Counted from the stretch's first letter, positions 1 through 5,592 are shown. The stretch is 10,296 bases of DNA from JBBRWO01 sp964388455 (GCA_964388455.1 CAYMAN010000053.1:1-10296); one strand, 5' to 3'. Notes: generated from the letters alone by a model not told the origin. Program-made: numbers and translations.

Positions 1-214
1 GCATCAGAGTCGGCCGTGCACCGATCTCGATGAGCCCCGTCATCATCTGCGTGCCGAGCGAGTCGCACGTCAGCCCCAGCCAAAACACCACAACGTGCCA
101 CCCGCGTAAGTCGCGCACAGCGCGCTCGGCGAAGACCCCCGTCGTGTAAAACACGAAGGCGAGAGTCATGAGTGCGGCCGGCAGAATCAGTTCGCTAGGC
201 ATGCGCACCATCAT
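1..214 (-). CDS. HsmA/TIGR03987-like small membrane protein, N-terminal part (cut by window edge)
   Basis: The frame stays open on the minus strand from ATG at 214 to the left edge, giving 71 codons with no stop. The visible protein starts MMVRMPSELI. It has a hydrophobic stretch at about residues 9-28 (containing ALMTLAFVFYTTGVFAER), then a second at about 39-60 (containing WHVVVFWLGLTCDSLGT). The pattern Y-T-x-G-V-x-x-E, a basic loop ending in G-W-H, then F-W-L-G-L-x-C-D resembles the small multi-pass proteins of the TIGR03987/HsmA group as I remember them. Their biochemical role is not firmly known to me. The start is uncertain: ATG at 214, 211 and 202 are all in frame and none has a clear Shine-Dalgarno. 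The gene lies downstream of the DUF438 gene on the same strand, separated by a large palindrome, so co-transcription is possible but unproven. Recognition is by pattern only. Confidence 0.65.
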   Translation of the reverse strand, partial: MMVRMPSELILPAALMTLAFVFYTTGVFAERAVRDLRGWHVVVFWLGLTCDSLGTQMMTGLIEIGARPTLM

Positions 215-234
215 AGGGAACCGACGAGGCGCAC

Positions 235-352
235 GCACGCAGCGAGATGGCAGGCGACCTCAGAGGACCTGTCCGCAGGAGGGGAGCCGCGAAGCGGCGA
301 GGGCCCCCTCCGAGGGATGTCCGCAGAGGTCGCCTGCCATCTCGCTGCGTGC
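235..352. repeat. Large nested palindrome (27-bp perfect arms) between two minus-strand genes
   Basis: Positions 235-261 and 326-352 are perfect reverse complements over 27 bp, beginning GCACGCAGCGAG. Between the arms is a second palindromic block: GGAGGGG (278-284) against CCCCTCC (305-311), enclosing GCCGC-GAA-GCGGC (286-298). The whole 118 bases can fold into a long hairpin with internal loops. No T-run follows on either strand, so it is not a classical intrinsic terminator, though it might terminate or protect the 3' end of the DUF438 transcript, whose stop is at 370. Its size and modular build resemble repetitive extragenic palindromes or MITE-like elements. Whether it is repeated in the genome cannot be told from this window. 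Confidence 0.85.
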
Positions 353-369
353 CCTACAATCGCGCACCG

Positions 370-1884
370 CTACCAATCGACGATGCGACGGTTCCCCGAG
401 AGGGATCTCACATGCGTGGCGTCGTGCACCACTTCGAGGCAACCCTTGTAGACACCCTCGGCGTCGCGCAGTGCGAAGTAGCGGATGTGGATGAACTTCG
501 GCCCCATCTCGATCCAGAACTCGGCGGAATCTTTGGAGCCGTCCTTGAAGGCGTCGAGGATCTCGATGACCTTGTGGACGCTCGCGGGCGGGTGGCAGTT
601 GTGGACGTCTCGGCCGATCGCGCCGGGCGAGCGCGGGAAGACTCGCTCGCCCTCGGAGTAGAAGCGGACGCGGTCGTTCTCGTCGACGTAGGTGACGTCG
701 AAGGGGAGCGCGCGGAACAGCAGGTCGAGCTGTGACAGCGAGAGCGCACCGGTCGGCAGCGGCAGCAGCATCGCGCCGTCAGCGCCGGTCGCACTGGCGA
801 GCGGCGTCGCTGCATCTGCGGCAGCGCGGGCATTCGCGCCCTCGGGGCCGCGCACCCAGGCGTAGCCGATCTCGGCGTCACCCGCTGCCATCTGGTCCCA
901 TTCGGCGTCGGTGATCACCTGGAGGGCGGTGGGGAAGAGGATCTTCTCCTCCTTGTAGATCATGTCGTCGATCATCGCGAGCGTCTCGGGCAGGGTCGCG
1001 GTCAGCGATGCATCGTCACCGGCGGCGACCAGTGCGCGTGCGGACTTGATGCGACCGCGGATGTCGTCGTCGAGCGCCCACATGACCTTGGTCGGACCAC
1101 TGATGTCGTGCGCCTCGAGAACCGGGAACAGCTGGTTCTCTTTGCGGATGTAGTGCGTCTCGATTTGCGCGAGCTTGGTCAGCGGGTCGAAGAGTGTGTC
1201 GCGCGCGGCGACTCGAGCGGCGTCGTCGCTGGCCCCAACGAGCACCTCGTGAGCCGCGCGCACCTCGGCCACGAGTTCGGTCGCGACAACGTTCTCTCGG
1301 CGGTAGGCGTCGAGCGGATGGTTCTCGGCGACGACGGTCTCCTCGTGGGTATCGAGCGACTCCTTGAAGACGGAGACGTGGACGTCGCAGAGGCGCTGCA
1401 CGTCCTCGATGGGCATGCCCTCGGCGATGAGGGCCTGCTCCATACGCGCGATCTCCGCCGAGTCGATCCCGGTGGCCAGAGCGTCGAACTCGGCCTTCAC
1501 GTCTGCGACGGGCGCCCCGTCGTGCAGCTTGTGGATGATGGTCTTGAGCGCCTCCTGCCGAGCAGCCCGCGCGGGGTCGTCGGCTGCAGCGGTGCCGGGA
1601 CCGGCGCTAGAACCGGCGGCCGCGGCATCGGCCACGAGCCCGGCGGTCTCCTCGGCGGCGATCTCGCGCTTGGCGATCTCCGTGCGGATGTCATCGAGGA
1701 GGGTGTCCGCGGGGATCTTCGCCATGGCGGCGACGGTCTCGAGCTTGGCGACACGCGCCATGGTGTTGTAGAGGACGGGGTTCTTGAGGCTGTCGAAGTG
1801 GTCGTTGTAGGCGACCAGCCAGTCGAGGAGATAGGGGTACTCCTCGACGAGTTCGTGAACGGTGGTATCCAGTGCGACGATCAT
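370..1884 (-). CDS. DUF1858-DUF438-hemerythrin-PAS domain protein
   Basis: This 504-residue cytoplasmic protein has four parts. Residues 1-60 look like DUF1858 (VHELVEEYPYLLDWL). An Ala/Pro/Gly-rich linker covers about 85-108. DUF438 covers about 108-178 (ALKTIIHKLHDGAP...VQRLCDVHVSVF). A hemerythrin-like helical bundle covers about 180-320, with H189 in HPLDAYRREN, H244 and E249 in ETHYIRKENQLFP, and E312/E313 in YKEEKILFP. A PAS domain covers about 385-495, with the motif HNCHPP at 428-433. Such proteins are usually assumed to sense or bind O2, NO or redox signals through a di-iron site and PAS ligand; no output domain is present here. The segment VMWALDDDIR (268-276) has Asp where a His ligand might be expected, so iron occupancy is uncertain. 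The start is supported by GAGAGGAG ending 5 bases before ATG. The gene lies 102 bases downstream of the flavin reductase gene, and a Crp/FNR-like palindrome lies in that gap. There is no signal peptide. Confidence 0.88.
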   Translation of the reverse strand: MIVALDTTVHELVEEYPYLLDWLVAYNDHFDSLKNPVLYNTMARVAKLETVAAMAKIPADTLLDDIRTEIAKREIAAEETAGLVADAAAAGSSAGPGTAAADDPARAARQEALKTIIHKLHDGAPVADVKAEFDALATGIDSAEIARMEQALIAEGMPIEDVQRLCDVHVSVFKESLDTHEETVVAENHPLDAYRRENVVATELVAEVRAAHEVLVGASDDAARVAARDTLFDPLTKLAQIETHYIRKENQLFPVLEAHDISGPTKVMWALDDDIRGRIKSARALVAAGDDASLTATLPETLAMIDDMIYKEEKILFPTALQVITDAEWDQMAAGDAEIGYAWVRGPEGANARAAADAATPLASATGADGAMLLPLPTGALSLSQLDLLFRALPFDVTYVDENDRVRFYSEGERVFPRSPGAIGRDVHNCHPPASVHKVIEILDAFKDGSKDSAEFWIEMGPKFIHIRYFALRDAEGVYKGCLEVVHDATHVRSLSGNRRIVDW

Positions 1885-1912
1885 GGTCGCTCCTCTCGGG
1901 ATTCAACGGAAG

Positions 1913-1925
1913 CACCCTTAGGGTG
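1913..1925. promoter_or_regulatory. Perfect 13-bp dyad CACCCTTAGGGTG upstream of the DUF438 gene
   Basis: CACCCT (1913-1918) and AGGGTG (1920-1925) are exact reverse complements around one central base. The dyad lies 29-41 bases upstream of the ATG at 1884, between the Crp/FNR-like palindrome and the Shine-Dalgarno. It could be a second operator overlapping the predicted transcription start, or a small hairpin in the 5' UTR. The regulator is unknown. Confidence 0.45.
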
Positions 1926-1950
1926 TACCCCATCGCCGAGGATGAAGAAC

Positions 1951-1964
1951 TTGACATAGGTCAA
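1951..1964. promoter_or_regulatory. Crp/FNR-superfamily type operator TTGACATAGGTCAA
   Basis: This is a perfect palindrome with TTGAC and GTCAA half-sites separated by 4 bases, the geometry used by FNR/Dnr/NnrR/HcpR-type regulators (FNR itself prefers TTGAT-N4-ATCAA). It lies in the only intergenic space upstream of the minus-strand DUF438 gene, its centre 73 bases from the ATG. A weak -10-like hexamer, TACACC on the minus strand (1922-1927), would put the centre at about -42 from the start of transcription, close to the -41.5 position of class II activator sites. The hexamer matches the consensus at only 3 of 6 positions, so the promoter assignment is tentative. The operator pattern itself is clear. 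Confidence 0.6.
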
Positions 1965-1986
1965 AAGATGACAAGAAAGGTAAGAA

Positions 1987-2559
1987 TTACATCAGCGTCT
2001 TGCCGATGCTGTATGCGTCGGCAAGCTTCTGCCCGAGACGGCGGTACTCGCGCGCACCGGGGATGTAGGTCAGCGGGTCGAGCGCGTCCATGCTGACGAC
2101 GTCCTCGGTACCGGGAACGAGGATGCTCTCCTCGGCGTGAGCCTCGACGATCTCTGCGAAGACGATGGCGTAGGCGCCGACGCGCTCTTCTTGGGTCACG
2201 CGACATTCGAGGTTGTAGGCGCACTCGGCGATCATCGGCGTGCTGAGAGCGACGCCGGGCTCCAGGGTCAGGCCGGAAGCGGTGAACTTGTCGGTCTTGT
2301 GACCGGAAACGATGCCGCAGTAGTCGACGGCGGCGACGTCTTTGGCGCTGGGGACGTTCACCGTGAGCTCGCCGGTCTTGCGGATGAGCTCGAGCGAGCG
2401 GCGCGTGTCGCGCAAGCCCATGACCACGGTCGGAGGCGTGGACGCGACCACGTTGATCCAGGCGACGGTGATCGCATCAGCCTCGTCCATCGTCCCGCCT
2501 ACGACGAGCACACACGGCATCGGGAACAGGCGCTCAAGTGCGCCGAGTCGTTTCTTCAT
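1987..2559 (-). CDS. Flavin reductase-like (FMN-binding split-barrel) protein
   Basis: This 190-residue cytoplasmic protein shows features of the flavin reductase-like/flavoredoxin family. An N-terminal strand LFPMPCVLVVGG is followed by a segment with AWINVVASTPPTVVMGLR (33-50), the part that normally contacts the FMN phosphate and isoalloxazine. Then come GELTVNVPS (63-71) and DYCGIVSGHKTDKF (79-92). Such proteins bind FMN and shuttle electrons from NAD(P)H or other partners; the partner here is unknown. I chose ATG at 2559 because the family begins there and GAGAGGA lies 7 bases upstream. The open frame continues back to 2895 only because the region is GC-rich; those extra 112 residues are Arg/Ser-rich and cross the divergent promoter region. 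The gene is transcribed away from the methionine operon and may form a unit with the downstream DUF438 gene. A role in sulfur metabolism or in redox stress would both fit the neighbours. Confidence 0.85.
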   Translation of the reverse strand: MKKRLGALERLFPMPCVLVVGGTMDEADAITVAWINVVASTPPTVVMGLRDTRRSLELIRKTGELTVNVPSAKDVAAVDYCGIVSGHKTDKFTASGLTLEPGVALSTPMIAECAYNLECRVTQEERVGAYAIVFAEIVEAHAEESILVPGTEDVVSMDALDPLTYIPGAREYRRLGQKLADAYSIGKTLM

Positions 2560-2580
2560 GGCAGTGATCCTCTCGTCGGT

Positions 2581-2601
2581 GGCGGGCTCCGGCAGCCCGC
2601 C
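2581..2601 (-). promoter_or_regulatory. GC-rich hairpin in the 5' UTR of the flavin reductase gene
   Basis: GGCGGGCT (2581-2588) and AGCCCGCC (2594-2601) are perfect 8-bp arms around a 5-base loop. The hairpin lies between the predicted promoter (-10 at 2618-2623) and the Shine-Dalgarno of the gene starting at 2559, ending about 8 bases before GAGAGGA. It lacks a T-run. It may stabilise the mRNA or influence initiation; no ligand-binding motif is recognised. Confidence 0.5.
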
Positions 2602-2617
2602 GTCCAGCCTCATCCCA

Positions 2618-2646
2618 ACTATACCGCTCGTCGCCGAGGAGGTCGC
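2618..2646 (-). promoter_or_regulatory. Predicted promoter of the flavin reductase gene
   Basis: On the minus strand there is a good -10 box TATAGT (2618-2623). It is preceded at 17 bases by GCGACC (2641-2646), a partial -35 box that keeps the central GAC. Transcription would start near 2611, giving a 5' UTR of about 50 bases with the hairpin at 2581-2601. The -35 lies inside the first of the 10-bp tandem repeats, so a protein bound there would compete with or contact RNA polymerase. Confidence 0.5.
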
Positions 2647-2695
2647 GACGGGTCGCGACGCGGTCTGGTCGCAGCGGATCGCAGCGGATCGCAGG
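2641..2695. repeat. 10-bp tandem repeats in the divergent control region
   Basis: GGTCGCGACG occurs twice in perfect tandem (2641-2650, 2651-2660), and GCAGCGGATC occurs twice in perfect tandem (2671-2680, 2681-2690), followed by a partial third GCA. The units share a GG(T/A)TCGC-like core, seen again at 2789-2794 inside the met promoter spacer. A 10-bp period places copies on the same face of the helix. The block sits between the two divergent promoters and could bind a regulator cooperatively. Slippage-derived simple repetition in GC-rich DNA is the alternative. Confidence 0.55.
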
Positions 2696-2773
2696 TGGCG
2701 CGGGCGCGGCGTGGCGCCGGCCAACCGCTCGCCGCACCGCATGAACCGCTCACCAGAGGTGCGCTTTTCGGGG

Positions 2774-2803
2774 TTGACCGTGCGCGACGGTCGCACGTAA
2801 AGT
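2774..2803 (+). promoter_or_regulatory. Predicted promoter of the met leader and metYXW operon, with an internal dyad
   Basis: TTGACC (2774-2779) and TAAAGT (2798-2803) form -35 and -10 boxes with an 18-base spacer, matching the sigma-70 consensus at 5/6 and 4/6. Transcription would begin near 2810, about 88 bases before the leader ORF and 255 before metY. The dyad GACCGTGCGCGACGGTC (2776-2792, perfect 6-bp arms) covers the end of the -35 and the spacer, and GTGCG/CGCAC (2780-2784/2792-2796) is nested with it. It is thus a plausible repressor site. The regulator is unknown. Confidence 0.6.
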
Positions 2804-2897
2804 AGCCGGAACACGCGACCCGACTTCTCGGCGAGTTTCGCATCGGGAGCGTGACTGCGGCACACGGAAGCATCGAAGGAGGTGTGATCGAGCAATC

Positions 2898-2996
2898 ATG
2901 GTTCGCCCGTCTGAGTTCGTGATGATGATGGACATGATGATGACCCAGCCCGGGTCTATCGGCGTATGCGCCGGATCCGGGCGGCCTTCAGCCTAG
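2898..2996 (+). CDS. Methionine-rich leader peptide (candidate attenuator of metYXW)
   Basis: A 32-codon ORF runs from ATG 2898 to TAG 2994-2996 in the 5' leader of metY. Codons 9-15 read Met-Met-Met-Asp-Met-Met-Met, so six of seven consecutive codons are ATG; the tail is Gly/Ser/Pro-rich (TQPGSIG...RPSA). A near-ideal Shine-Dalgarno AAGGAGGTG lies at 2876-2884. The gap from GGAGG to ATG is 15 bases, longer than usual; a small TGAT/ATCA dyad (2885-2888/2895-2898) could shorten it but would involve the A of the ATG. Runs of the pathway's end product immediately before an RNA hairpin are the mark of leader peptides such as those of trp, his, leu and thr operons. Here the end product is methionine and the downstream genes make its precursor homocysteine. 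Role inferred, not shown; the peptide itself probably has no function beyond being translated. Confidence 0.75.
   Translation: MVRPSEFVMMMDMMMTQPGSIGVCAGSGRPSA
2949..2981 (+). promoter_or_regulatory. Hairpin following the Met codon run (putative attenuator structure)
   Basis: CCCGGGT (2949-2955) pairs with ATCCGGG (2975-2981), 7 bp with one G-U. An inner CGGCG (2960-2964) pairs with CGCCG (2969-2973) around the loop TATG. The 5' arm begins 6 bases after the last ATG of the run, so a ribosome stalled on those codons would cover it and keep the hairpin open. There is no U-run after it, so intrinsic termination is not obvious. It could act with Rho, by pausing, or by controlling downstream folding. 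Confidence 0.55.
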
Positions 2997-3059
2997 CTTC
3001 GCCATATGGCGCAAGTCGGGTATCGTCCCCATCAGACACGCATTCAGAATAGAGGCTGA
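2988..3059 (+). promoter_or_regulatory. Possible metY Shine-Dalgarno sequestering pairing and palindrome
   Basis: TCAGCCT (2988-2994), at the end of the leader ORF and reaching its stop codon, is the exact complement of AGGCTGA (3053-3059), which includes much of the metY Shine-Dalgarno AGAGG (3051-3055). Between them is a perfect 12-bp palindrome CGCCATATGGCG (3000-3011). Ribosome position on the leader could therefore alter access to the metY start. Seven base pairs over a 58-base loop are not strong alone, so this is a suggestion. Confidence 0.35.
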
Positions 3060-3064
3060 TCACC

Positions 3065-4366
3065 ATGAGTGACTCGACCACCCCCAAGTTCGACACCGTT
3101 GCCGTCCATGGCGGAGCTTCCCCTGATCCCGCCACCGGTTCGCGCGCCGTCCCGATCTATCAGACGGTCGCCTACAACTTCAAGGACTCCGACCACGCCG
3201 CCGACCTCTTTGGTCTGCGAGCCTTTGGCAACATCTACTCCCGCATCATGAACCCGACCAACGACGTGCTCGAGCAGCGCGTCGCGTCGCTCGAGGGAGG
3301 CAGCTCCGCCGTCGCCGTCGCATCCGGTCACGCCGCCGAGGTGCTTGCGCTGCTCAACGTCGCGGGCACCGGCGACAACATCGTCTCCTCGACGTCGCTC
3401 TATGGCGGCACCTGGAACATCTTTCTGCACACCTTCCGCCGCCTCGGCATCGAGGTCCGCTTCGTCGAGACCACCGACACGGAGGGCTTCGCCGCGGCCT
3501 CCGACGACCGGACCCGCGCGTGGTTCGTCGAGACCATCGGCAATCCGCGCCTCGACGTGCCGGATCTGGGCGGCCTGGCCGCTGCCGGGCGCGAGATCGG
3601 CATCCCGCTGTTTGTGGACAACACCTTCGGCACGCCGTACCTGTGCCGTCCGATCGAGCACGGCGCGGCTGTCGTGGTCGAATCGCTCACCAAGTGGCTG
3701 GGCGGTCACGGCACCTCCATCGGCGGCATCATCGTCGACGGCGGTAATTTCGACTGGGGCACCGGTCGCCACCCGTTCTTCACCGAGCCCGACGAGAGCT
3801 ATCACGGCCTGAAGTTCTGGGACGTCTTTGGCGACTTCCCGGGCCTGGGCAACGTCGCGTTCGCGATCCGCACCCGCGTCAACGTGCTGCGCGACTTCGG
3901 TCCCGCGCTCTCGCCGTTCAACGCGCAACAGTTCCTCCTCGGCGTGGAGACGTTGTCGCTTCGCGTGCAGCGTCACAGCGACAACGCGCTCGCGGTGGCC
4001 AAGTACCTCGAGGCGCACCCCAAAGTCGAGTGGGTCGCGTACCCGGGTCTCGAAAGCCATCCCACGCACGAGAACGCAAAGAAGTACCTGGTCAACGGCT
4101 TTGGCGGCGTCGTGGTCTTTGGTGTGAAGGGCGGCCTGGAGGCCGGCAAGAAGCTCATCGACGGCGTCGAGCTGTTCAGCCACCTTGCCAATGTGGGCGA
4201 CGCCAAGTCGCTCATCATCCACCCCGCATCGACGACCCACAGTCAGCTGTCCGAGGAAGAACTCGTGAAGGCAGGCATTGGCGATGACTTCGTTCGCCTG
4301 TCGATCGGCATCGAGAACATCGACGACATCATCGCCGACCTAGCGCAGGCCCTCGAGAAGGCGTGA
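3065..4366 (+). CDS. metY: O-acetyl-L-homoserine sulfhydrylase (MetY)
   Basis: A 433-residue PLP enzyme of the Cys/Met metabolism family that joins O-acetylhomoserine and sulfide to give homocysteine and acetate in the cytosol. Visible marks are the N-terminal FDTVAVHGG, the phosphate-binding YSR (58-60) followed by NPT, the cofactor aspartate D185 in VDNTFGTPYLCRP, and the Schiff-base lysine K210 in SLTKWLGGHG. Also seen are the C-terminal SLIIHPASTTHSQL and the final RLSIGIENIDDIIADL. The length (about 430) and the long insertion after the lysine (GNFDWGTGRHPFF) are typical of MetY rather than of cystathionine gamma-synthase or MetZ (about 390-400). ATG is preceded by AGAGG at 9 bases. The gene is first in metYXW, its stop overlaps the metX start, and it lies behind the Met-rich leader ORF, which probably tunes it to methionine supply. 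Confidence 0.96.
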   Translation: MSDSTTPKFDTVAVHGGASPDPATGSRAVPIYQTVAYNFKDSDHAADLFGLRAFGNIYSRIMNPTNDVLEQRVASLEGGSSAVAVASGHAAEVLALLNVAGTGDNIVSSTSLYGGTWNIFLHTFRRLGIEVRFVETTDTEGFAAASDDRTRAWFVETIGNPRLDVPDLGGLAAAGREIGIPLFVDNTFGTPYLCRPIEHGAAVVVESLTKWLGGHGTSIGGIIVDGGNFDWGTGRHPFFTEPDESYHGLKFWDVFGDFPGLGNVAFAIRTRVNVLRDFGPALSPFNAQQFLLGVETLSLRVQRHSDNALAVAKYLEAHPKVEWVAYPGLESHPTHENAKKYLVNGFGGVVVFGVKGGLEAGKKLIDGVELFSHLANVGDAKSLIIHPASTTHSQLSEEELVKAGIGDDFVRLSIGIENIDDIIADLAQALEKA

Positions 4367-5592
4367 TCCGAGTGACCTCACCGACTCCGGCCGAGAAGGC
4401 CGACTCTGATAACGCGATAGCGACACCTGCGGCCCCTGGCGTCGGCACCTCAGTGCCGGCGTCGGGGCCGAAGGTCTGCGTGTTGCCGGGTGGACTCGAC
4501 TTCGTGTCGGGCCGCCACCTCGAGCACGTCGAGATTCAGTACGAGACCTGGGGCGAGCTCGATGCCGGCGGCACCAACGCCGTCTTCATCTGCCACGCGC
4601 TCTCAGGTGACGCGCACGTCGCCGCTGGGCCGGACGCGGACGGCGTCGAGAAGCCCGGCTGGTGGGAGGTCATGGTCGGCCCCGGCAAGGCCATCGACAC
4701 GCGACGCTACTTTGTAATATGCAGCAACGTCGTGGGTGGCTGCTCTGGCTCGACCGGGCCCGGTTCGATCGATCCCGCGACCGGCAAGCCGTACGGTCTC
4801 GGCTTCCCGCTCACCACGATCGAGGACATGGTCGACGCGCAGGCCGCGCTGCTCGATGCGCTGGGTATCGGGCAGCTGCTTGCGGTGGTCGGCGGGTCGA
4901 TGGGCGGAATGCAGGCGTTGTCGTGGACGCGTCGTCACCCGCAGCGGATGCGGGTGTGCGTGGCCGTGGCCACAACGCCGAGGCTCGCAGCACAGTCGAT
5001 CGCGTTCAATGAGGTCGGGCGCACCGCGATCCTCGGCGATCCGGCGTTTGATGGAGGCAACTACTACGAGCACGGCCAGCCCGACCAGGGGCTCGCCATC
5101 GCTCGCATGATCGGGCACATCACGTATCTCTCGGACGAGTCGATGCGCGCGAAGTTCGGTCGGCGCTTGCGCGACCGCGACGAGCACGCGTTCGACTTTG
5201 TGACCGAGTTTGAAGTCGAGAGCTATCTGGCGCATCAGGGCCAGAAGTTTGTCGAGCGCTTCGACGCCAACACGTATCTGTACATGACCAAAGCGATGGA
5301 CTACTTCGACCTCGCTGCCGGCGCTGACTCCGTTGCCGCGGCGATGGCCGACACGCCCGTCCGCTTCTTGACGCTGACATTCTCCAGCGACTGGCTGTTC
5401 CCCACGTACCAGACCCGTGGGCTGGTTGATGCGCTGCGCTCCGTATTCGCCGAGGTCTCGTTCGCCGAGATCGAGAGCCCGTATGGCCACGATGCGTTCC
5501 TGCTTGAGCCCGAGGAACAGCGCCGCTACATCGAGCCGTTCCTGGAACGCGCGCTGGACGAGGCCCGCGGAGACGTAGGAGGTGCCCTGTGA
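4363..5592 (+). CDS. metX: Homoserine O-acetyltransferase (MetX)
   Basis: A 409-residue alpha/beta hydrolase-fold acyltransferase that activates homoserine with acetyl-CoA to give the substrate of MetY. The catalytic triad is readable: nucleophile S179 in GGSMGGMQAL, D343 in FSSDWLFPT and H376 in YGHDAFLL. The family segments YETWGELDAGGTNAV, HALSGDAH and NVVGGCSGSTGPGSIDP are also present. Some MetX proteins use succinyl-CoA; the pairing with MetY favours acetyl, but the residues seen do not settle it. The first 25-30 residues are an Ala/Pro-rich extension of low information. GTG at 4363 overlaps the metY stop (GTGA). A GTG at 4372 is an alternative with better spacing (10 bases) from GAGAAGG at 4355-4361. 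Coupled translation with metY and metW is likely. Confidence 0.95.
   Translation: MIRVTSPTPAEKADSDNAIATPAAPGVGTSVPASGPKVCVLPGGLDFVSGRHLEHVEIQYETWGELDAGGTNAVFICHALSGDAHVAAGPDADGVEKPGWWEVMVGPGKAIDTRRYFVICSNVVGGCSGSTGPGSIDPATGKPYGLGFPLTTIEDMVDAQAALLDALGIGQLLAVVGGSMGGMQALSWTRRHPQRMRVCVAVATTPRLAAQSIAFNEVGRTAILGDPAFDGGNYYEHGQPDQGLAIARMIGHITYLSDESMRAKFGRRLRDRDEHAFDFVTEFEVESYLAHQGQKFVERFDANTYLYMTKAMDYFDLAAGADSVAAAMADTPVRFLTLTFSSDWLFPTYQTRGLVDALRSVFAEVSFAEIESPYGHDAFLLEPEEQRRYIEPFLERALDEARGDVGGAL

Noticed and set aside
247..735. 162-codon plus-strand open frame
   Set aside because: Starts inside the large palindrome and then runs antisense to the DUF438 gene.
1108..1959. 283-codon plus-strand open frame
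   Set aside because: Antisense shadow of the DUF438 gene; Gly/Val/Leu/Asp-rich and crosses the start and promoter of the real gene.
2560..2895. 112-residue N-terminal extension of the flavin reductase frame
   Set aside because: Low-information Arg/Ser-rich sequence crossing two promoters, while ATG 2559 has a good Shine-Dalgarno and the family start.
2884..2922. Overlapping 12-codon ORF from GTG 2884
   Set aside because: Only 1 base separates the GTG from the GGAGG, too close for initiation, and the ORF has no special composition.
2804..3064. SAM or SAH riboswitch before metY
   Set aside because: I looked for known SAM-I, SAM-IV and SAH core motifs and saw none; the leader ORF and hairpins explain the leader better. 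A covariance-model search would settle it.
3044..4240. 398-codon open frame on the minus strand
   Set aside because: It is antisense to the well-supported metY and shows only Arg/Gly/Val/Asp-rich composition with no family motifs; long antisense frames are expected in such GC-rich DNA.
4603..5490. 295-codon minus-strand open frame
   Set aside because: Antisense shadow of metX, with no recognisable domain.
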